This document shows, piece after piece, positions 18,330-28,165 of a stretch of DNA of 64,000 nucleotides. Numbering within the stretch: the stretch's first letter is position 1; each line of letters opens with the position of its first letter. The notes beneath the pieces are model-generated. The model made no database searches. It had not been told where the DNA came from and worked only from the letters and a program-made list of their open reading frames with translations. Origin of the DNA: Dickeya lacustris (GTDB lineage Bacteria > Pseudomonadota > Gammaproteobacteria > Enterobacterales > Enterobacteriaceae); NCBI RefSeq assembly GCF_029635795.1, contig NZ_CP114280.1, positions 4,303,774 through 4,367,773 on the forward strand. Direction: 5' to 3'. A program made the position numbers and the translations under genes.

Positions 18330-20507
18330 ATGTGGTATCAAAACGGGCGTCTGTCTTTATTTAATGGCAGTAAAGTCGTACTGGGAAATAAAACCGCTTT
18401 TTCAGATAAAAAGAATGGCGTGGCCGCCGGCAGTATGCTGCTGGTATTTACCGACGGTCATATACAGATTCATGAAATTGCTGCCGTCGTGTCCGATACT
18501 GAGCTGCTGTTAGCCGGTGAATACGCCGGTTGTACGCAAAGTGGCGTGCGCTATGCCATACCGGTATTTGACCAGGGTGATGACGGCTTTGACCATGCAG
18601 CGTATGTGGCGCAAATAGCGGCGATACTGGCAGGTTATCAGTCACAACTGTCGCAATGGAAACAGGTGCTGACCGAGCGTGGCCAGGTGACGTTAACGAA
18701 CGGTGCAGGGCAGAGCGTGGTGGTGAAAACGCTGCCGGATTTGACCGATGCCGTCGGGCGGATGATGGATAAAACGCTGAATGGGGCAGATATTGCGGAC
18801 AAGGCGCAGTTTGTCGCCAATCTGGGATTGAGCGATGTGGTACATAAGTCAGACCTGGCGAATCATACCCATACTGCCTCGCAAATTACCGATTTCACCG
18901 ACGCGGTACGTAAGGTGCTGGTCTCGACGCTGGCGGCCGGTCAGGGGGTGTCGTTGGCCTATGATAATGTAAATAATCAACTGATTATCAGTGCAACAGG
19001 CAATGGTGGTGGCAGCAGCGGTGGCGGCAGTGGTTACACGGTGGTGACGCGGGTAGGCGTGACGGCGAATCAGATCTTTACGTTTGCGCTGAATACAGCC
19101 GGTACGATGGATTACAGTTTTGATGCCTTTGCATTGAAAGAAGAGGCGGGGTTATCGAATCAAACGGCAACGCTGGAGTCATTTGATGCCACCAGTAAGC
19201 TGAATTATAACCAAACTTCGTCACTTATTTGGGATGGGGCATTGAAGCCTTATACCGGCGGATTAATGACGTTATCGGCACAAGGATCTGTTTATACTTC
19301 GCTTGTTGCGACCAACGTAGGTCAATTAACCGTAAGTGCGATGCCAACATCGTTGGTGCCGCAACTGACTTCATCAACATCTGCCCCAGGAATTACTGTT
19401 GCACAAAGTAGTGTATTTGGTGACAACCCGCGCTGGTATGGCTGGAAGGCATTTGATGGTGGCGTAACGGGCGAAGATACGCGTTGGTCAACTCAGACTG
19501 GTGCGCCGCAGTGGTTATCGGTTGCGTTTAATGATGCTAAGTCGGTTGATTACTATTTTATTATTTGTCGTCAGGATCTTTCTTCTGGTGGTGTACCGAG
19601 AGATTGGCTTTTTCAGGGCAGCGACGATGGGATAAACTGGGTGACATTAGATAGTCAGGCTGGTATATCATTTAAATCTAATGAGAAAAAAATATTCAAT
19701 ATTAATAGATCAACCTATAAGCATTACCGTATTTATGTTACTGCGGTGAACACAAACAGTAGCCTTGTAACTATCACTGAATTTGGGTTATTGCAGCGTG
19801 AGCAAAAAATCTTATTGCGTTCTGGAAATAACTATTACACCAGCCTAAATGGTGTGTTAACTCAGGTGGCAACCCCCTCACAACCGGGTGATATTTCCGC
19901 TCAGGGCTTTATTAATTCAGGAAAAATCAGTGCGGCATCATTGGCAGATAAATTGCCATTGAGTGTTGTTGCTGAGGGCGCAGGGGATATTGCGGTATCT
20001 TTTACTCCCGATGCACAAATCGTTCTTTCTGAGTCGTTGGTTAGTGCAAAATCATGGTCATCCATTAATTCAGCGAAACTGTCTGCAACGCTGACAGGAA
20101 ATGGTGCAGTATTTCTTGCTATTTCCCGTGATTTGAATGACTGGTTTGTCTGGAATGGAAGTGCATGGGTATCGGTAGGTACGCTCTCTGCGGATGCTAA
20201 TAGTGCGAATAAGCTGATTGCGAGTGGTATGACGGACGCTGTGTTGAGTAAAATGACTGCCGCCCAATGGGCGCTGCTCTTTCCCGGAACGAATGGCATG
20301 CCAGATAAGTTAGGTTTTGCCTTGGCCTTAAGTGTACCTGATTCATTATCAGACAATGTTATTGTTGATGCGCTGACTTTAAATGTAAACAACGCTGCCG
20401 CCTGGAAAAAACAAACTGAAACCGAAGTGGAAATTCGCTGGTATCCTGACAAAGTTACGTTCAAACCGATTACGGCTGGGAACTATAAGTTCTCCTATCA
20501 ACAGTAA
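18330..20507 (+). CDS. Phage-type tail fibre with discoidin-like domain, copy 1
   Basis: 725 residues from ATG 18330 (MWYQNGRLSLFNGSKVVLGN), preceded by AAAAGG; an upstream frame extension lacks a good site. Residues 1-about 240 form the conserved fibre base with a HTHTASQITDF motif and end in a flexible GGGSSGGGSG linker. The middle contains a discoidin/F5-8C-like carbohydrate-binding segment (KAFDGGVTGEDTRWST, WLFQGSDDGINWVTLDSQ, KHYRIYVTAV) and then a second repetitive module. The last 34 residues (from WKKQTETEVEIRWYPDK) are shared with the second copy. A terminator hairpin follows the stop. Confidence 0.75.
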   Translation: MWYQNGRLSLFNGSKVVLGNKTAFSDKKNGVAAGSMLLVFTDGHIQIHEIAAVVSDTELLLAGEYAGCTQSGVRYAIPVFDQGDDGFDHAAYVAQIAAILAGYQSQLSQWKQVLTERGQVTLTNGAGQSVVVKTLPDLTDAVGRMMDKTLNGADIADKAQFVANLGLSDVVHKSDLANHTHTASQITDFTDAVRKVLVSTLAAGQGVSLAYDNVNNQLIISATGNGGGSSGGGSGYTVVTRVGVTANQIFTFALNTAGTMDYSFDAFALKEEAGLSNQTATLESFDATSKLNYNQTSSLIWDGALKPYTGGLMTLSAQGSVYTSLVATNVGQLTVSAMPTSLVPQLTSSTSAPGITVAQSSVFGDNPRWYGWKAFDGGVTGEDTRWSTQTGAPQWLSVAFNDAKSVDYYFIICRQDLSSGGVPRDWLFQGSDDGINWVTLDSQAGISFKSNEKKIFNINRSTYKHYRIYVTAVNTNSSLVTITEFGLLQREQKILLRSGNNYYTSLNGVLTQVATPSQPGDISAQGFINSGKISAASLADKLPLSVVAEGAGDIAVSFTPDAQIVLSESLVSAKSWSSINSAKLSATLTGNGAVFLAISRDLNDWFVWNGSAWVSVGTLSADANSANKLIASGMTDAVLSKMTAAQWALLFPGTNGMPDKLGFALALSVPDSLSDNVIVDALTLNVNNAAAWKKQTETEVEIRWYPDKVTFKPITAGNYKFSYQQ

Positions 20508-20552
20508 AGATATTTCAATTCTATTTTAACTTCTTCTTCGCTATTTTCTGTG

Positions 20553-20577
20553 CGGGCCATATCTGGCCCGTTTTTAT
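20553..20577 (+). terminator. Rho-independent terminator after tail fibre copy 1
   Basis: Stem CGGGCCA / TGGCCCG with a short ATATC loop, followed by a run of Ts. It lies 46 bases after the fibre stop. Confidence 0.9.
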
Positions 20578-20738
20578 TTTTCAATATTTATTGGGTGCTT
20601 GTTGTGCTGTCATATTACAACAAACAATGAGAGTGTGCTTTTCAAAAAAACATTATGATGGTAATTGAAGTGATTTAACAGAAACGATTTTTTATATCTA
20701 TGCCTTAAAATCTCTATTCTTATTTATAAGGATTAAAA

Positions 20739-21086
20739 ATGACCGAAGAAGATATTTATCCATTGTTAGGTAAACTGGCTAATGGCCATGTTTATGCATA
20801 TGCGGTGCCGTGCTGTGATTATCATCAACACCATGAGTGTCATTCATTTATTTTATTTTCTCTGAGTCAGGGGAATCAGTATGACGCCAGTCAGACGCTG
20901 ACCGGGCAGAATATTAATCTTGTCGTAGATTGTTACGCGCATACCCTTGTTGCTGCACGAAAATTAAGGGAGCAGGTGTGGCAGGCGTTGATGGTGTTAA
21001 AACCCCGCAAGACGGAAGAATATAATGATTTTGATGTTGAATATGACCAGTTCCGTATGACATTAAATATCAATATTTCCCGCTGA
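20739..21086 (+). CDS. gp17-like tail completion protein (DUF3168-like), copy 2
   Basis: 115 residues, differing from the copy at 17903 at only two positions (E to G near residue 48, A to V near residue 63). A good AAGGATT ribosome site lies before the ATG. It repeats the arrangement of copy 1, with the fibre gene 79 bases downstream, so the whole two-gene module was duplicated. The upstream regions differ, so the copies probably have separate promoters. Confidence 0.6.
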   Translation: MTEEDIYPLLGKLANGHVYAYAVPCCDYHQHHECHSFILFSLSQGNQYDASQTLTGQNINLVVDCYAHTLVAARKLREQVWQALMVLKPRKTEEYNDFDVEYDQFRMTLNINISR

Positions 21087-21165
21087 TTAAACACCGTCGT
21101 TAATTACACGTGCGTTGGCTGTTATGGCCGTGCCTTGTCGCATAACAAATAAAGGGTATAAATTT

Positions 21166-23364
21166 ATGTGGTATCAAAACGGGCGTCTGTCTTTATTTAA
21201 TGGCAGTAAAGTCGTACTGGGAAATAACACCGCTTTTTCAGATAAAAAGAATGGCGTGGCCGCCGGCAGTATGCTGCTGGTATTTACCGACTGCCATATA
21301 CAGATTCATGAAATTGCTGCCGTCGTGTCCGATACTGAGCTGCTGTTAGCCGGTGAATACGCCGGCTGTACGCAAAGTGGCGTGCGCTATGCCATACCGG
21401 TATTTGGCCAGGGTGATGACGGCTTTGACCATGCAGTGTATGTGGCGCAAATAGCGGCGATACTGGCAGGTTATCAGTCACAACTGTCGCAATGGAAACA
21501 GGTGCTGACCGAGCGTGGCCAGGTGACGTTAACGAACGGTGCAGGGCAGAGCGTGGTGGTGAAAACGCTGCCGGATTTGACCGATGCCGTCGGGCGGATG
21601 ATGGATAAAACGCTGAATGGGGCAGATATTGCGGACAAGGCGCAGTTTGTCGCCAATCTGGGACTGAGCGATGTGGTGCATAAGTCAGACCTGGCGAATC
21701 ATACCCATACTGCCTCGCAAATTACCGATTTCACTGACGCGGTACGTAAGGTGCTGGTCTCGACGCTGGCGGCCGGTCAGGGGGTGTCGCTGGCCTATGA
21801 TAATGTAAATAATCAACTGATTATCAGTGCAACAGGCAATGGTGGTGGCAGCGGCGGTGGCGGCAGTGGTTACACGGTGGTGACGCGGGTAGGCGTGACG
21901 GCGAATCAGATCTTTACGTTTGCGCTGAATACAGCCGGTACGATGGATTACAGTTTTGATGCCTTTGCATTGAAAGAAGAGGCGGGGTTATTAAATCAAA
22001 ATGCTATCGAGGAAAAATTTGAATCAGCTAAAAGTGTAAATTACAGGCAGACATCTGCATTAATATGGGATGGCAGCTTGCATTCTTATCTTGGTAGTAA
22101 TTATTCCTTATCACTCGATGGTGCTTTTTACGCTAAAGAGATTAAAGCGGATGGTAAGTCGATTTCGATTGCTGTAAACGCTAATGATAAGACCTATCCG
22201 ATTCCACTGATGACATCGAATAACTTACCAAGTGGTTATTTGGTCTCTTCATCGAGTATTTTTCCAGGGAATTATGCGTATTTTGCCTTTCAACAAAAAA
22301 ATGGCCCATCAACGTCTAGTTGGGCATCTGCGATTAATGATTTACCTGCATGGTTACGCATTGATTTGCCCTCGATGGAAACTGTCAGTGGTTATCAACT
22401 GGCGGGGCGAACAAACCCTGTAAGTGCTTATAAGCAGCAACCTACCGCGTTTGATGTTCAAGGTTCAAATGATGGTACGACCTGGGTGACGGTTGATAGC
22501 CAAAAGAATTTAGTATGGGCAAGTGCAGATGAAATAAAAACATTCAAACTTTCAACTCCGGTAAAATACTCTAAATACCGTATTTATATTAGTGCAGTAA
22601 ACAGTAGCCCTGATGTAAATGTATGTGTATCAATGTTTAACTTATTCAATGATGTGCCTAAAACAAAAGCACTGTTACAGGCTGTTGATGGTAATTATTA
22701 CTCCGTTTCAAATGGCAGATTAAGTCTTATTTCATCATCGATATCAAGTCCAGATTTTGATACGTATGGTTTTTATTCATCAGGGAAAATACTAGAGAGT
22801 GAATTGGTTAATAAGTTGCCACTGAAAGTTGTGACTAAAGACCCAGTCTCAGTAACAACGAAATATTGGCCTCACAGCCAAATTGCTGTATCAAACTCAT
22901 TGATATCATTAAAATCATATTCAAAACTGAATAAGATAAGTGTTGTTTCAACGCAAAAAGCGAATGGTTTAATGAAAATGGCCGTGAGTCGTGATTTGGT
23001 CAATTGGGTTGTTTGGGATGGTAGCCAATGGGTTAATATTACTTCTCTCTCAATAGATGATGCTGGCGCTTCTGCTCTGCTAAAAAATGGCATGAGCGCT
23101 GCAAATATTAACGGGTTAACTTCATTAGAGTGGGGGCAGTTATTTAATAATCACATTGATAATATTGCATTTGCATATGTATTGGATGTTCCTGATCCAG
23201 ACAGTGATTTCGTATCATTGGATTCGATCACTCTTAATTTAGACTATGCCTCCATCTGGAAAAAACAAACTGAAACCGAAGTGGAAATTCGCTGGTATCC
23301 TGACAAAGTTACGTTCAAACCGATTACGGCTGGCAATTATAAATTTGCGTATCAACAACCGTAG
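21166..23364 (+). CDS. Phage-type tail fibre with discoidin-like domain, copy 2
   Basis: 732 residues from ATG 21166 (MWYQNGRLSLF). Residues 1-about 275 are nearly identical to copy 1, including the HTHTASQITDF motif and the glycine-serine linker. The middle diverges sharply: different spacing and sequence, although still with a discoidin-type segment (PTAFDVQGSNDGTTWVTVD, KYSKYRIYISAVN). The last about 34 residues are again almost identical. The pattern is a fibre with constant attachment and trimerisation ends and an exchanged receptor-binding part. It ends before a strong bidirectional terminator. Confidence 0.75.
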   Translation: MWYQNGRLSLFNGSKVVLGNNTAFSDKKNGVAAGSMLLVFTDCHIQIHEIAAVVSDTELLLAGEYAGCTQSGVRYAIPVFGQGDDGFDHAVYVAQIAAILAGYQSQLSQWKQVLTERGQVTLTNGAGQSVVVKTLPDLTDAVGRMMDKTLNGADIADKAQFVANLGLSDVVHKSDLANHTHTASQITDFTDAVRKVLVSTLAAGQGVSLAYDNVNNQLIISATGNGGGSGGGGSGYTVVTRVGVTANQIFTFALNTAGTMDYSFDAFALKEEAGLLNQNAIEEKFESAKSVNYRQTSALIWDGSLHSYLGSNYSLSLDGAFYAKEIKADGKSISIAVNANDKTYPIPLMTSNNLPSGYLVSSSSIFPGNYAYFAFQQKNGPSTSSWASAINDLPAWLRIDLPSMETVSGYQLAGRTNPVSAYKQQPTAFDVQGSNDGTTWVTVDSQKNLVWASADEIKTFKLSTPVKYSKYRIYISAVNSSPDVNVCVSMFNLFNDVPKTKALLQAVDGNYYSVSNGRLSLISSSISSPDFDTYGFYSSGKILESELVNKLPLKVVTKDPVSVTTKYWPHSQIAVSNSLISLKSYSKLNKISVVSTQKANGLMKMAVSRDLVNWVVWDGSQWVNITSLSIDDAGASALLKNGMSAANINGLTSLEWGQLFNNHIDNIAFAYVLDVPDPDSDFVSLDSITLNLDYASIWKKQTETEVEIRWYPDKVTFKPITAGNYKFAYQQP

Positions 23365-23424
23365 CACCTGATGTACAGCGCTATATCTGTGTTTCCGCTG
23401 TCGTGTTGCGCGGCATTATCTATA

Positions 23425-23457
23425 AACACGGCCCGGTAGACCGGGCCGTGTTTTTTC
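23425..23457. terminator. Bidirectional Rho-independent terminator
   Basis: Perfect stem ACACGGCCCGGT / ACCGGGCCGTGT with a short AG loop, A-rich on the left and TTTTTT on the right. It lies between the convergent tail fibre gene and the flavoprotein gene and can stop both. Confidence 0.95.
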
Positions 23458-23465
23458 TAAACCGA

Positions 23466-24020
23466 TTAACCGTGCAGTCGGCGGGCGATATCAGCCACGC
23501 GCGCGCCATAAAGACGGGCGGTTTCCAGATCGCCTGCTGGAATGGCATCGGCCCCGGCATCAGACGGTGACTGGATGAGCGCGCCTGCTGAACCGCCCAG
23601 ATTGTTCGTATCGTTGCGGGTAGAGGCCTGTGCGTTAGCAGGCAGTTGGCCCAGACTGACCCAGATACCGCCATGCTGTGCGGCCAGCGTTTGCAGATAA
23701 ATCAGCGTCACTTGCTTATCACCATTCAGGCTGGCACTGTTGGCAAAGCCGCCAAAGACTTTGTCTTGCCAGCCACGGGAATACCAAATCTTGGAGCTGG
23801 CATCGGCGAATTTTTTAAACTGCCAGGGGACATTCCCCATATAGGTTGGCGCGCCGAAGATGATACCGTCGGCTGCATTCAATGTTTCCCAGTCTGCATC
23901 GCGAATATCGCCATTATTATCGATAGCGACCAGGGTCGCTGCTGCGCCCTCCGCCACAACTTCAGCAATGCGTTGGGTATGTCCATAGCCGGAATAATAA
24001 ACAACAGCAATCTTGCTCAT
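23466..24020 (-). CDS. Flavodoxin-family NAD(P)H:quinone oxidoreductase (WrbA-like)
   Basis: 184 residues of the flavodoxin/WrbA fold. The FMN phosphate loop is YYSGYGHTQRIAEVV, followed by GAPTYMGNVPWQFKKFAD and a second FMN-contacting region FANSASLNGDKQVTL. The length is shorter than typical WrbA (about 198), and the C-terminus LETARLYGARVADIARRL fits the family. Such proteins reduce quinones by two electrons and are cytoplasmic. It stands alone, with terminators on its 3' side. Confidence 0.85.
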   Translation of the reverse strand: MSKIAVVYYSGYGHTQRIAEVVAEGAAATLVAIDNNGDIRDADWETLNAADGIIFGAPTYMGNVPWQFKKFADASSKIWYSRGWQDKVFGGFANSASLNGDKQVTLIYLQTLAAQHGGIWVSLGQLPANAQASTRNDTNNLGGSAGALIQSPSDAGADAIPAGDLETARLYGARVADIARRLHG

Positions 24021-24324
24021 CGCACATCCTCATCTTTGTTCAGAAAAACAGAGTCTAAAAAGCATACGCCATGTATTACGTATCGGCAGCTATCGTGACG
24101 AGTTTTTTTTAATAATGAATTATCTAAATGTGCCTTGATACAGAATGAGTAAGCAAGGAGTGAGGTGCCACTTACCTTTTATTGCTTTTTGTTTTAATTT
24201 ATAACAAAAAACAAGGGTGTGCGGTTATTGACAATCGCAGTGATGCTTTCAACGAAGAGCCGCTATTGGGTTTATTGCGGCTAATATCAATAAACCCATT
24301 GTTACGGTTTTTCTTTGGTGGGAA
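24021..24324. other. Spacer between flavoprotein and glycosyltransferase genes
   Basis: About 300 bases, AT-rich. It must contain the leftward promoter of the flavoprotein gene near 24030-24120. A run CTTTTTGTTTTAATTTATAAC lies at about 24186-24206. No gene seen. Confidence 0.4.
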
Positions 24325-25374
24325 TTAATGAACCAACCGTTTGATACCCTCTTTTGCTGGAGGGTAATCACCACATTTTTGGTAAAATTCGAGCGCTTGT
24401 TGTTGTATTCCCGCACACTCAAAAATTACGCCAATATTATAATTGGCTTTATAGGAATTGACGCCTTCTTTGCTGCCGGGTGGCCGTGTTGTACAGGATA
24501 AAAAAGTATTCACCGCCTGCTGTAATTGGCCGTTATTCATGAGTATCAGCGCCTTAAGAAAAACAAAGTCGGTGGAGGAAAAATAAGATTCATAATCAAG
24601 AATGGTCATTGCTTCGGCATAGCTTCCTTGATTAATCAGCGCATAGCCATAGGTTTCAACCAGTTCTTCCACATACTCATATGAAAAATTGGTTTCAAAG
24701 CACAGTGCTTTCTGAAAAGCCTGAATAGCAGCAACATAATCACGTTTTAGATAATAGCTTTTACCAAGCTGAAACAATAAATAGGGGTCTTTGGGTTCGG
24801 CATCGAGAGCGTGTGTCAGTAATGTAATGTTCCGGGTTATCTTATCTGTTTGTTGCAGGATTTCTTTTTTATAACCAACGTGATTAAGCGTTATCGGCGC
24901 AGGGAATGTCTTAAGCGCAGTTTTATTTTTTCTCGGTGTGACCTGCTCATGAATAATGCCGGTGTAATGGTATAAATCTTTATGAAATAAACGACTGATT
25001 AACTCTCGAATGGTGCTTTGGCCGGATTCATCATCAATATAATTGATACGCTCCACTCGCCCGATGGCGTTGGGATGCTGTGTAATTAATGCATGCACGG
25101 CTTCAATATCAATATATTCAATTTCTTCATCGGCATCGATAATTAAAACCCAGTCATGACGAGCGTGGTGCAGCGATGCGTTGCGGGCGGCTGAGAAATC
25201 ATTCACCCAGGTAAAGTCATGAACGGAGTCGGTATATTGTTGTGCGATGGCTTTTGAACCATCATCAGAGCCCGTATCAACAACCACAATATCATCAAAA
25301 TAGGGTGTCAGTGAGGCCAGTGTTCGGGCAAGATGCCTGGCCTCGTTTTTGATTATCATACAAACAGAAATCAT
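24325..25374 (-). CDS. Family 2 glycosyltransferase with C-terminal TPR repeats
   Basis: 349 residues. The N-terminal GT-A domain starts ISVCMIIKNEARHLARTL and has DTGSDDGS, ARNASLHHARHDWVLIIDAD with the DxD motif in IDADEE, and an HEQ motif in YTGIIHEQV. After about residue 210 come tetratricopeptide-like helices (PYLLFQLGKSYYLKRDYVAAI, then SYKANYNIGVIFECAGIQQQALEFYQ). This GT2-plus-TPR architecture resembles SunS and related enzymes that glycosylate peptides or proteins. The acceptor is unknown; the nearby tail fibres are a speculative candidate. No signal peptide, so it is cytoplasmic. Confidence 0.82.
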   Translation of the reverse strand: MISVCMIIKNEARHLARTLASLTPYFDDIVVVDTGSDDGSKAIAQQYTDSVHDFTWVNDFSAARNASLHHARHDWVLIIDADEEIEYIDIEAVHALITQHPNAIGRVERINYIDDESGQSTIRELISRLFHKDLYHYTGIIHEQVTPRKNKTALKTFPAPITLNHVGYKKEILQQTDKITRNITLLTHALDAEPKDPYLLFQLGKSYYLKRDYVAAIQAFQKALCFETNFSYEYVEELVETYGYALINQGSYAEAMTILDYESYFSSTDFVFLKALILMNNGQLQQAVNTFLSCTTRPPGSKEGVNSYKANYNIGVIFECAGIQQQALEFYQKCGDYPPAKEGIKRLVH

Positions 25375-25495
25375 ATTTCCACCAGGCTTAGGGAGGGCTT
25401 GCGATGATGTTAAAAGCCCTCATAGAACATAATTGCCCGCAGCAAGGGCGCTTTTATATGATTTATACCATTGCGCCCGGCATGGACAACACTCA

Positions 25496-25888
25496 TCAGA
25501 ATAAAGGAATCGGGCGACCTTCTTCATTAACGGCAACAAAATTGAACTGTCCGTTAATGACCTTTTGGCGGCCTTCTGCATACATTTGCTCTAAGAATAC
25601 GCTCACATCGACAGTCAGGCTGGTCCGGCCAACGCGACTTATCTGGCCGACTAATTCCACAATGGTGCCGGAAGGAATCGGCGTGGTGAAATTGATTTTC
25701 TCTGTTGAGACTGTCACCAGCGGTTTATGGCAAAAACGGGTTGCGGTAATAAAAGAAATTTCGTCCATCCATGCCAGAGCCGTACCGCCAAATAATGTCG
25801 AGTGGTGGTTGATATTGGTCGGGAAAACCACTTTAGCGACGCGGGTTACTGCGTTTTCGATGCGTTCTTCAAGGGTAAGTTGCGTCAT
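25496..25888 (-). CDS. Acyl-CoA thioesterase (hotdog fold)
   Basis: 130 residues of the YciA/BACH-type hotdog thioesterase family, with the motif NHHSTLFGGTALAWMDEISF (active-site region) and GRTSLTVDVSVFLEQ in the second half. The family hydrolyses acyl-CoAs in the cytoplasm and forms hexamers. The length is typical. It is co-directional with moeB-moeA upstream, 77 bases from the end of moeB, and could be the tail of that transcript, although the functions are unrelated. Confidence 0.87.
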   Translation of the reverse strand: MTQLTLEERIENAVTRVAKVVFPTNINHHSTLFGGTALAWMDEISFITATRFCHKPLVTVSTEKINFTTPIPSGTIVELVGQISRVGRTSLTVDVSVFLEQMYAEGRQKVINGQFNFVAVNEEGRPIPLF

Positions 25889-25965
25889 GATATCGCTGCC
25901 AGTGAAACAATCAGAGCCCGCATTTTACACCAATTTCTCCGGTGAGATGCAGGCCCGGGCGATCT

Positions 25966-26727
25966 CTAGGTTATGGATGGTGTACAAACGTCACACTGGG
26001 GGTGTTTGGGGAGTGCCATTTCGCGAAATTGCAGTGTCATCGCGTCAAATAACAACAATTTCCCGGCCAGCGGCTGACCATACTGTGCCAGCAATTTAAT
26101 GGTTTCCATTGCTTGTAGCGAGCCGATAATGCCAACCAGCGGAGCCATGACTCCAGCCTCGACGCAACTCAGCGCGCTGTCGCCAAATAACCGGCTGAGA
26201 CAACGATAGCAGGGCGCGTCTGGCTGATAGGTAAATACGCTGATTTGCCCTTCCATGCGAATCGCCGCTCCCGATACCAGCGGGATTTTTTCACTAAAAC
26301 AGGCGTGATTCAGCGCCTCACGGGTGGCGACATTATCAGTACAATCCAGCACCACGTCATGCGTTGCTATGCCAGCGCGTAATGCTGCCGGCTCCAGTTG
26401 CGTAGCCCACGTTTCGATGTTGACGTGGGGATTAATTTCTTGCAGCGTCAGACGGGCAGATGCCACCTTTGCCATGCCAATACGCGCATCGCGATGCAGT
26501 ATCTGCCGTTGTAAGTTGGACAGAGAGACACTGTCGAAATCCAGCAGCGTCAGGCTGCCAACCCCTGCCGCTGCCAGATATTGCGCGGCGGCACAGCCAA
26601 GCCCGCCGAGGCCAACAATCAGCACGCGCGCTGCTTTCAGGCGTTCTTGCCCGTCAAAGTCAAACCCGCGTAAGACGATTTGCCGGTTATAGCGTAGCGC
26701 TTCTTCATCGGTCAGTTCGGGCAGCAT
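25966..26727 (-). CDS. moeB: Molybdopterin-synthase adenylyltransferase MoeB
   Basis: 253 residues. The ATP-binding motif VGLGGLGCAAAQYLAAAGVG and DFDSVSLSNLQRQ are typical of MoeB/ThiF/E1 enzymes. Zinc is likely held by two CxxC pairs (CYRC and CDVC). MoeB adenylates the C-terminus of MoaD before sulfur transfer in molybdenum-cofactor synthesis. Its start overlaps the last base of the moeA stop, as in the E. coli moeAB operon. Compared with E. coli, the segment after CYRC is altered (LSRLFGDSALSCVEAG), but the general layout is complete. Confidence 0.93.
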   Translation of the reverse strand: MLPELTDEEALRYNRQIVLRGFDFDGQERLKAARVLIVGLGGLGCAAAQYLAAAGVGSLTLLDFDSVSLSNLQRQILHRDARIGMAKVASARLTLQEINPHVNIETWATQLEPAALRAGIATHDVVLDCTDNVATREALNHACFSEKIPLVSGAAIRMEGQISVFTYQPDAPCYRCLSRLFGDSALSCVEAGVMAPLVGIIGSLQAMETIKLLAQYGQPLAGKLLLFDAMTLQFREMALPKHPQCDVCTPSIT

Positions 26728-27962
26728 TATTCGTTATCCAATAACAAGGTATTGAATGGTTCAACATCGACCCACTCACCGGCGTTGACAGGGCCGCGCT
26801 CGGCTTCCAGCACGATAAAACAGTTCGCCAGGCTAAAGGAACTGAAGACATGTGAACCTTGATGGCCGGTAGAACGCACTTCCAGTTCACCTTGCGTGTT
26901 TGGGCTAACCACACCGCGTTGAAAATCGAGGCGACCGGGCGATTTTTTGAGTGTCTGGGTGGTTTTGGCGCGTACCCGTGCCGGTAAACGCCACTGTGTA
27001 TGCCCGCTAAGGTGGGCCAGCAAGGGTTGAACTAACTGATAGAAGGTCACGGCGGCGGAGACCGGATTACCCGGCAGGCCACAGAACCAGGCGTGCTGTA
27101 GTTTTCCGAAGGCGAAGGGCTTACCGGGTTTGATGGCCAATTTCCAGAAATGCACGTTACCTAACTCTTCGAGCATCTGTTTGGTGTAATCGGCTTCGCC
27201 CACGGAAACGCCGCCACTGCTGATGACCACATCTGCCGCTGCATCCGCCTGGCGAAACGTCTGGCGTAATCGTGCCGGGTCATCGGGGATGATGCCCAGA
27301 TCGATAACTTCATGGCCTAATTTTTCCAGCATCAACCTGACGGCAAAGCGGTTGGTATCATAAATTTGCCCGGTCTGTAACGGTTCGCCAACCGGTTGCA
27401 GCTCATCCCCGGTTGAAAACAGTGCAACCCGCAGGCGGCGTATCACCTTGACGTGTGCAATACCCAGTGAGGCAAGCAGGGGCAGCGCGGCGCTGCCAAG
27501 ACGCGTACCGGCAGGCAGTACCTGAGCATCCTGTCGAATATCTTCGCCGATACGGCGAATGTTTTGCCCCGGTTTCACCGCATGCGTAATACGAATGTGG
27601 CCGTCGGCATCGGTTTCGGTATGCTCTTGCATCACCACCGCATCGGCGCCTGGCGGAATGGCGGCACCGGTCATGATGCGCACGCAACTACCGGCAGGCC
27701 ATGCGCCGGTGTAGGGCGCGCCAGCAAAGGCTTTTCCCGCGACAGCTAAGGCACGCCCGTTCAGTTCGTGATGGCGAACGGCATAACCATCCATCGCGGA
27801 ATTATCGAACGGCGGTACATCTAACGGCGAGGTGATGGCATCAGCGGTGATGCGGCCCGCCGCCTGATGAAGGGGAACGATTTCTGTAGCAGTGATAGCA
27901 GGAACCTGTGCCAGCATCGTTTGCCGCGCCAGTTCCAGCGAAAGTAAACCTGAAGTCTCCAT
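26727..27962 (-). CDS. moeA: Molybdopterin molybdenumtransferase MoeA
   Basis: 411 residues, the same length as E. coli MoeA. It starts [15 protein letters not shown], has [18 protein letters not shown], the MGD/molybdopterin-binding [14 protein letters not shown] motif and [15 protein letters not shown] near residue 300. MoeA inserts molybdate into adenylated molybdopterin in the cytoplasm. It forms an operon with moeB, which begins at the moeA stop. The 200-base gap upstream to the convergent-side maeA terminator must contain its promoter. Confidence 0.95.
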   Translation of the reverse strand: METSGLLSLELARQTMLAQVPAITATEIVPLHQAAGRITADAITSPLDVPPFDNSAMDGYAVRHHELNGRALAVAGKAFAGAPYTGAWPAGSCVRIMTGAAIPPGADAVVMQEHTETDADGHIRITHAVKPGQNIRRIGEDIRQDAQVLPAGTRLGSAALPLLASLGIAHVKVIRRLRVALFSTGDELQPVGEPLQTGQIYDTNRFAVRLMLEKLGHEVIDLGIIPDDPARLRQTFRQADAAADVVISSGGVSVGEADYTKQMLEELGNVHFWKLAIKPGKPFAFGKLQHAWFCGLPGNPVSAAVTFYQLVQPLLAHLSGHTQWRLPARVRAKTTQTLKKSPGRLDFQRGVVSPNTQGELEVRSTGHQGSHVFSSFSLANCFIVLEAERGPVNAGEWVDVEPFNTLLLDNE

Positions 27963-28093
27963 GACAGCTCCACAGCGCTATTCACCCCTGTTTGGTGAAA
28001 AGCTATCTCATTGATGTGTCGATAGGGACGTATTATGGCAGAGATTGCCAAGTGGAAGAAATGCTCTAATGGCGCGGGCGGGCGGCATCAATG

Positions 28094-28117
28094 AAAAACG
28101 CGGCCAGGGCCGCGTTT
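28094..28117 (-). terminator. Rho-independent terminator of maeA
   Basis: On the minus strand the sequence is an AACGCGGCC / GGCCGCGT stem with a CT loop followed by TTTTT. It lies about 50 bases after the maeA stop and separates it from the moeA promoter region. Confidence 0.9.
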
Positions 28118-28165
28118 GCAGGGAAATCGAGCGCATCCAGCGAGGGGCGTCGATTCACGCTCTCA

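Noticed and set aside
25404..26099. Long rightward frame opposite the thioesterase and moeB
   Set aside because: It is antisense to two clear genes and has no protein-like features.
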